A program made the position numbers and the translations under genes. 64,000 nt of DNA from Novipirellula galeiformis (lineage in GTDB: Bacteria; Planctomycetota; Planctomycetia; Pirellulales; Pirellulaceae): assembly GCF_007860095.1 (NCBI RefSeq), contig NZ_SJPT01000003.1, positions 517,764 through 581,763 of the forward strand, written 5' to 3'. Positions 62,655 through 64,000 of the stretch are shown here, in pieces. Positions within the stretch are counted from its first letter, which is position 1, and each line of letters begins with the position of its first letter. Under the pieces are notes generated by a model. It worked only from the letters and a program-made list of their open reading frames with translations, searched no databases and was not told where the DNA came from.

Positions 62655-63557
62655 ATGCAAACGGCTCCTTTCTCGCCAGCCCAGCTTCGTGAAAGTGTCA
62701 TCGCGGTTCCTCCGTTGGCACGCGACGACTCGTTGAAGATTGATCGTGCTGAAAACGCAAAATTGATCAAGCATCTTGAAGCGGGTGGGATTCGCTCGTT
62801 GTTGTATGGTGGCAACGCGGTCTTCTATCACGTCCGCTTAGCGGAATATGAATCGCTGCTGCAAATGCTGGCTGACGAGACGGCGGACGACACGGTGGTG
62901 GTCCCATCGCTGGGCCCCGCATACGGCTTTGCGATGGATCAAGTCGAGGTGCTCCGGCAATTTGATTTCCCAACCGCCATGCTGTTACCCGCTCGCGATA
63001 TCGTGGACCAAGCTGGGATCGCGTCTGCGGTGCGGCGGATCGCCGAATCTTACGGTAAACCGTTGGTGCTGTATTTAAAGTTCGATCGCTGGCTCGATGT
63101 GGATTTGATCCGCAAACTGGAGAGCGATGGCGTGATTTCTTGGGTCAAGTACGCGGTGGTCCGCCAGGACCCTGCGCAAGACGACTATCTAAACGAATTG
63201 TTGGACACTTTTCCTGCCGAGCGGATCATCAGCGGCATCGGTGAGCAACCGGCGATCGTGCATGTGCGAGATTTCGGCGTTGCGGGATTCACCAGCGGAT
63301 GCGTTTGCGTGGCCCCAGCAAAATCGATGGAGATGATGCGAGCGATTCAAAGCGGCGATTTTGAGACCGCGGAGTCCATTCGCAAGTGGTTTGAACCACT
63401 CGAGGATCTTCGCAACGAGATCAATCCGATCCGTGTTCTGCATCACGCGGTCACTGGTGCAGGCATATGCAACACCGGCCCACTACTGCCGATGCTAAGC
63501 GAGCTGAGCGCAGATCAGATCGCTAAAATCGCCCGCGTGGCAAAGCAGATGGTGTAG
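62655..63557 (+). CDS. DapA-superfamily (DHDPS/NAL) protein with altered active site
   Basis: 300 residues with the class I aldolase TIM-barrel of the dihydrodipicolinate synthase/N-acetylneuraminate lyase family. The Schiff-base Lys fits WVKYAVV (near 165) and a Tyr fits LVLYLKFDRW. The TTGE loop of true DapA, which holds two essential Thr, is replaced by YGGNAVFYHV, and the GIKEA context by VKYAV. It is therefore unlikely to make dihydrodipicolinate by the standard mechanism, despite lying directly behind lysA. More likely it handles another 2-oxo acid aldol, or serves a variant pathway. The end is at a clean TAG. Confidence 0.85.
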   Translation: MQTAPFSPAQLRESVIAVPPLARDDSLKIDRAENAKLIKHLEAGGIRSLLYGGNAVFYHVRLAEYESLLQMLADETADDTVVVPSLGPAYGFAMDQVEVLRQFDFPTAMLLPARDIVDQAGIASAVRRIAESYGKPLVLYLKFDRWLDVDLIRKLESDGVISWVKYAVVRQDPAQDDYLNELLDTFPAERIISGIGEQPAIVHVRDFGVAGFTSGCVCVAPAKSMEMMRAIQSGDFETAESIRKWFEPLEDLRNEINPIRVLHHAVTGAGICNTGPLLPMLSELSADQIAKIARVAKQMV

Positions 63558-63632
63558 CGGATAAGGCCGTTTTGACGACGCCGGCCAGCAGCACCGTTCA
63601 CAGCCCAATATCGCTAACGAATCGATCGCCAC

Positions 63633-64000
63633 TTACGCGATCACGATGAAGTTGATCCCTCGTACATGCACATCGCCGCTGTGAATCAGCGTGTCCACGG
63701 TATCGAGCCCGACGGTGTCCACTTCATTGGATGCCGCAATGTGAACTTGATACGCTCCAGTGTGCTCGAACGAATCAAATTTGAAATTTCCCGCACGATC
63801 GGTCACCGTCGTATCCACCACATCGCCGCCGGCGTTAAGCAACTCGACCGTGACCCCTTCGACGGGCACACATGGACGTAAATAGTCGAACGGATGGCTA
63901 CCGTATCGTGGCAAACCTTTGTCGCTTGAATTCGCCGTGGCTGGATTCGCGGCGGACGGATACACGGCGGACGGATACGTGGCCGGTGAATGAGACACGA
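63633..64000 (-). CDS. C-terminal part of a Cna-B/SdrD-like surface protein (leaves the window)
   Basis: About 122 residues are visible; the frame is still open at the window edge (a GTG at 63998 is only a possible start). The sequence PVEGVTVELLNAGGDVVDTT, then VTDRAGNFKFDSFEHTGAYQV, is a Cna-B/SdrD B-like or carboxypeptidase-regulatory-like beta-sandwich, ending in DVHVRGINFIVIA. The visible start repeats YPSA twice through a 15-base DNA repeat (about 63950-63985). Planctomycete surface proteins often end in such a domain. The true N-terminus, and any signal peptide, lie beyond 64000. Confidence 0.7.
   Translation of the reverse strand, partial: VSHSPATYPSAVYPSAANPATANSSDKGLPRYGSHPFDYLRPCVPVEGVTVELLNAGGDVVDTTVTDRAGNFKFDSFEHTGAYQVHIAASNEVDTVGLDTVDTLIHSGDVHVRGINFIVIA

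Noticed and set aside
63950-63998. GTG at 63998 as a complete small gene start
   Set aside because: The frame remains open to the window edge and the visible part is a C-terminal-type domain without a signal peptide, so the gene is more likely incomplete.
1-64000. tRNA, rRNA, insertion sequences or prophage genes
   Set aside because: I looked for T-arm GTTCGAATC-type words in the spacers and for transposase or integrase motifs in the open frames and found none that held up.

Overview
The window looks like chromosomal DNA of a planctomycete, most likely family Pirellulaceae (Rhodopirellula or a close relative). The grounds are lineage-typical families: an N-terminal LEPR-XLL-like motif on a giant surface protein, a PSCyt1/DUF1549/DUF1553 plus DUF1501 pair, a DUF1559 protein with a type IV prepilin leader, secreted Gfo/Idh/MocA proteins, long spacers, frequent TTG/GTG starts and weak ribosome binding sites. 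I see no rRNA, tRNA, transposase, phage gene or CRISPR array.

Layout. (1) 243-25979, 40% of the window, is one gene for a secreted repeat protein of about 8,580 residues: DUF4347, LamG-like, DNRLRE-like, two CSLREA/beta-helix modules, seven delta-60 repeats, a seven-fold propeller-like array, 22 VCBS units, cadherin-like domains, a Gly/Ser linker and one C-terminal hydrophobic segment. (2) 26396-28873 is a membrane diguanylate cyclase with a degenerate HD-GYP half; it converges on ftsK. (3) 32061-37560 holds a CNNM/CorC-type membrane protein, then a minus-strand run uvrC, hflX, SDR. (4) 38202-42205: a methyltransferase, a DUF2179-type membrane protein and a dihydroorotate-dehydrogenase-like enzyme, with long empty spacers. 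(5) 42818-48169: a TsdA-like diheme cytochrome and the PSCyt1/DUF1501 operon, separated by one copy of a dispersed intergenic repeat and followed by a second copy. (6) 48964-57139: exported enzymes (nitrilase-like, M14 carboxypeptidase, an oxidoreductase-SGNH fusion), a GAF/SpoIIE-like protein lacking metal ligands, and a DUF1559 pseudopilin-like protein. (7) 57959-64000: a cysteine-desulfurase-like protein lacking the catalytic Cys, a ribbon-helix-helix protein, lysA, a DapA-superfamily protein, and the end of a Cna-B-like protein that leaves the window.

How the parts may work together. The most suggestive neighbourhood is the giant adhesin-like protein followed on the same strand by a c-di-GMP enzyme. 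Its N-terminal DUF4347 domain carries a His-Cys pair resembling clan CD cysteine peptidases. This recalls c-di-GMP-controlled retention and release of giant adhesins (LapA/LapD/LapG), but with the protease-like domain built in; that link is inference. A second theme is enzyme relatives that have lost catalytic residues (HD-GYP, SpoIIE phosphatase, cysteine desulfurase, DapA). A third is spacer DNA rich in palindromes and short perfect tandem duplications.
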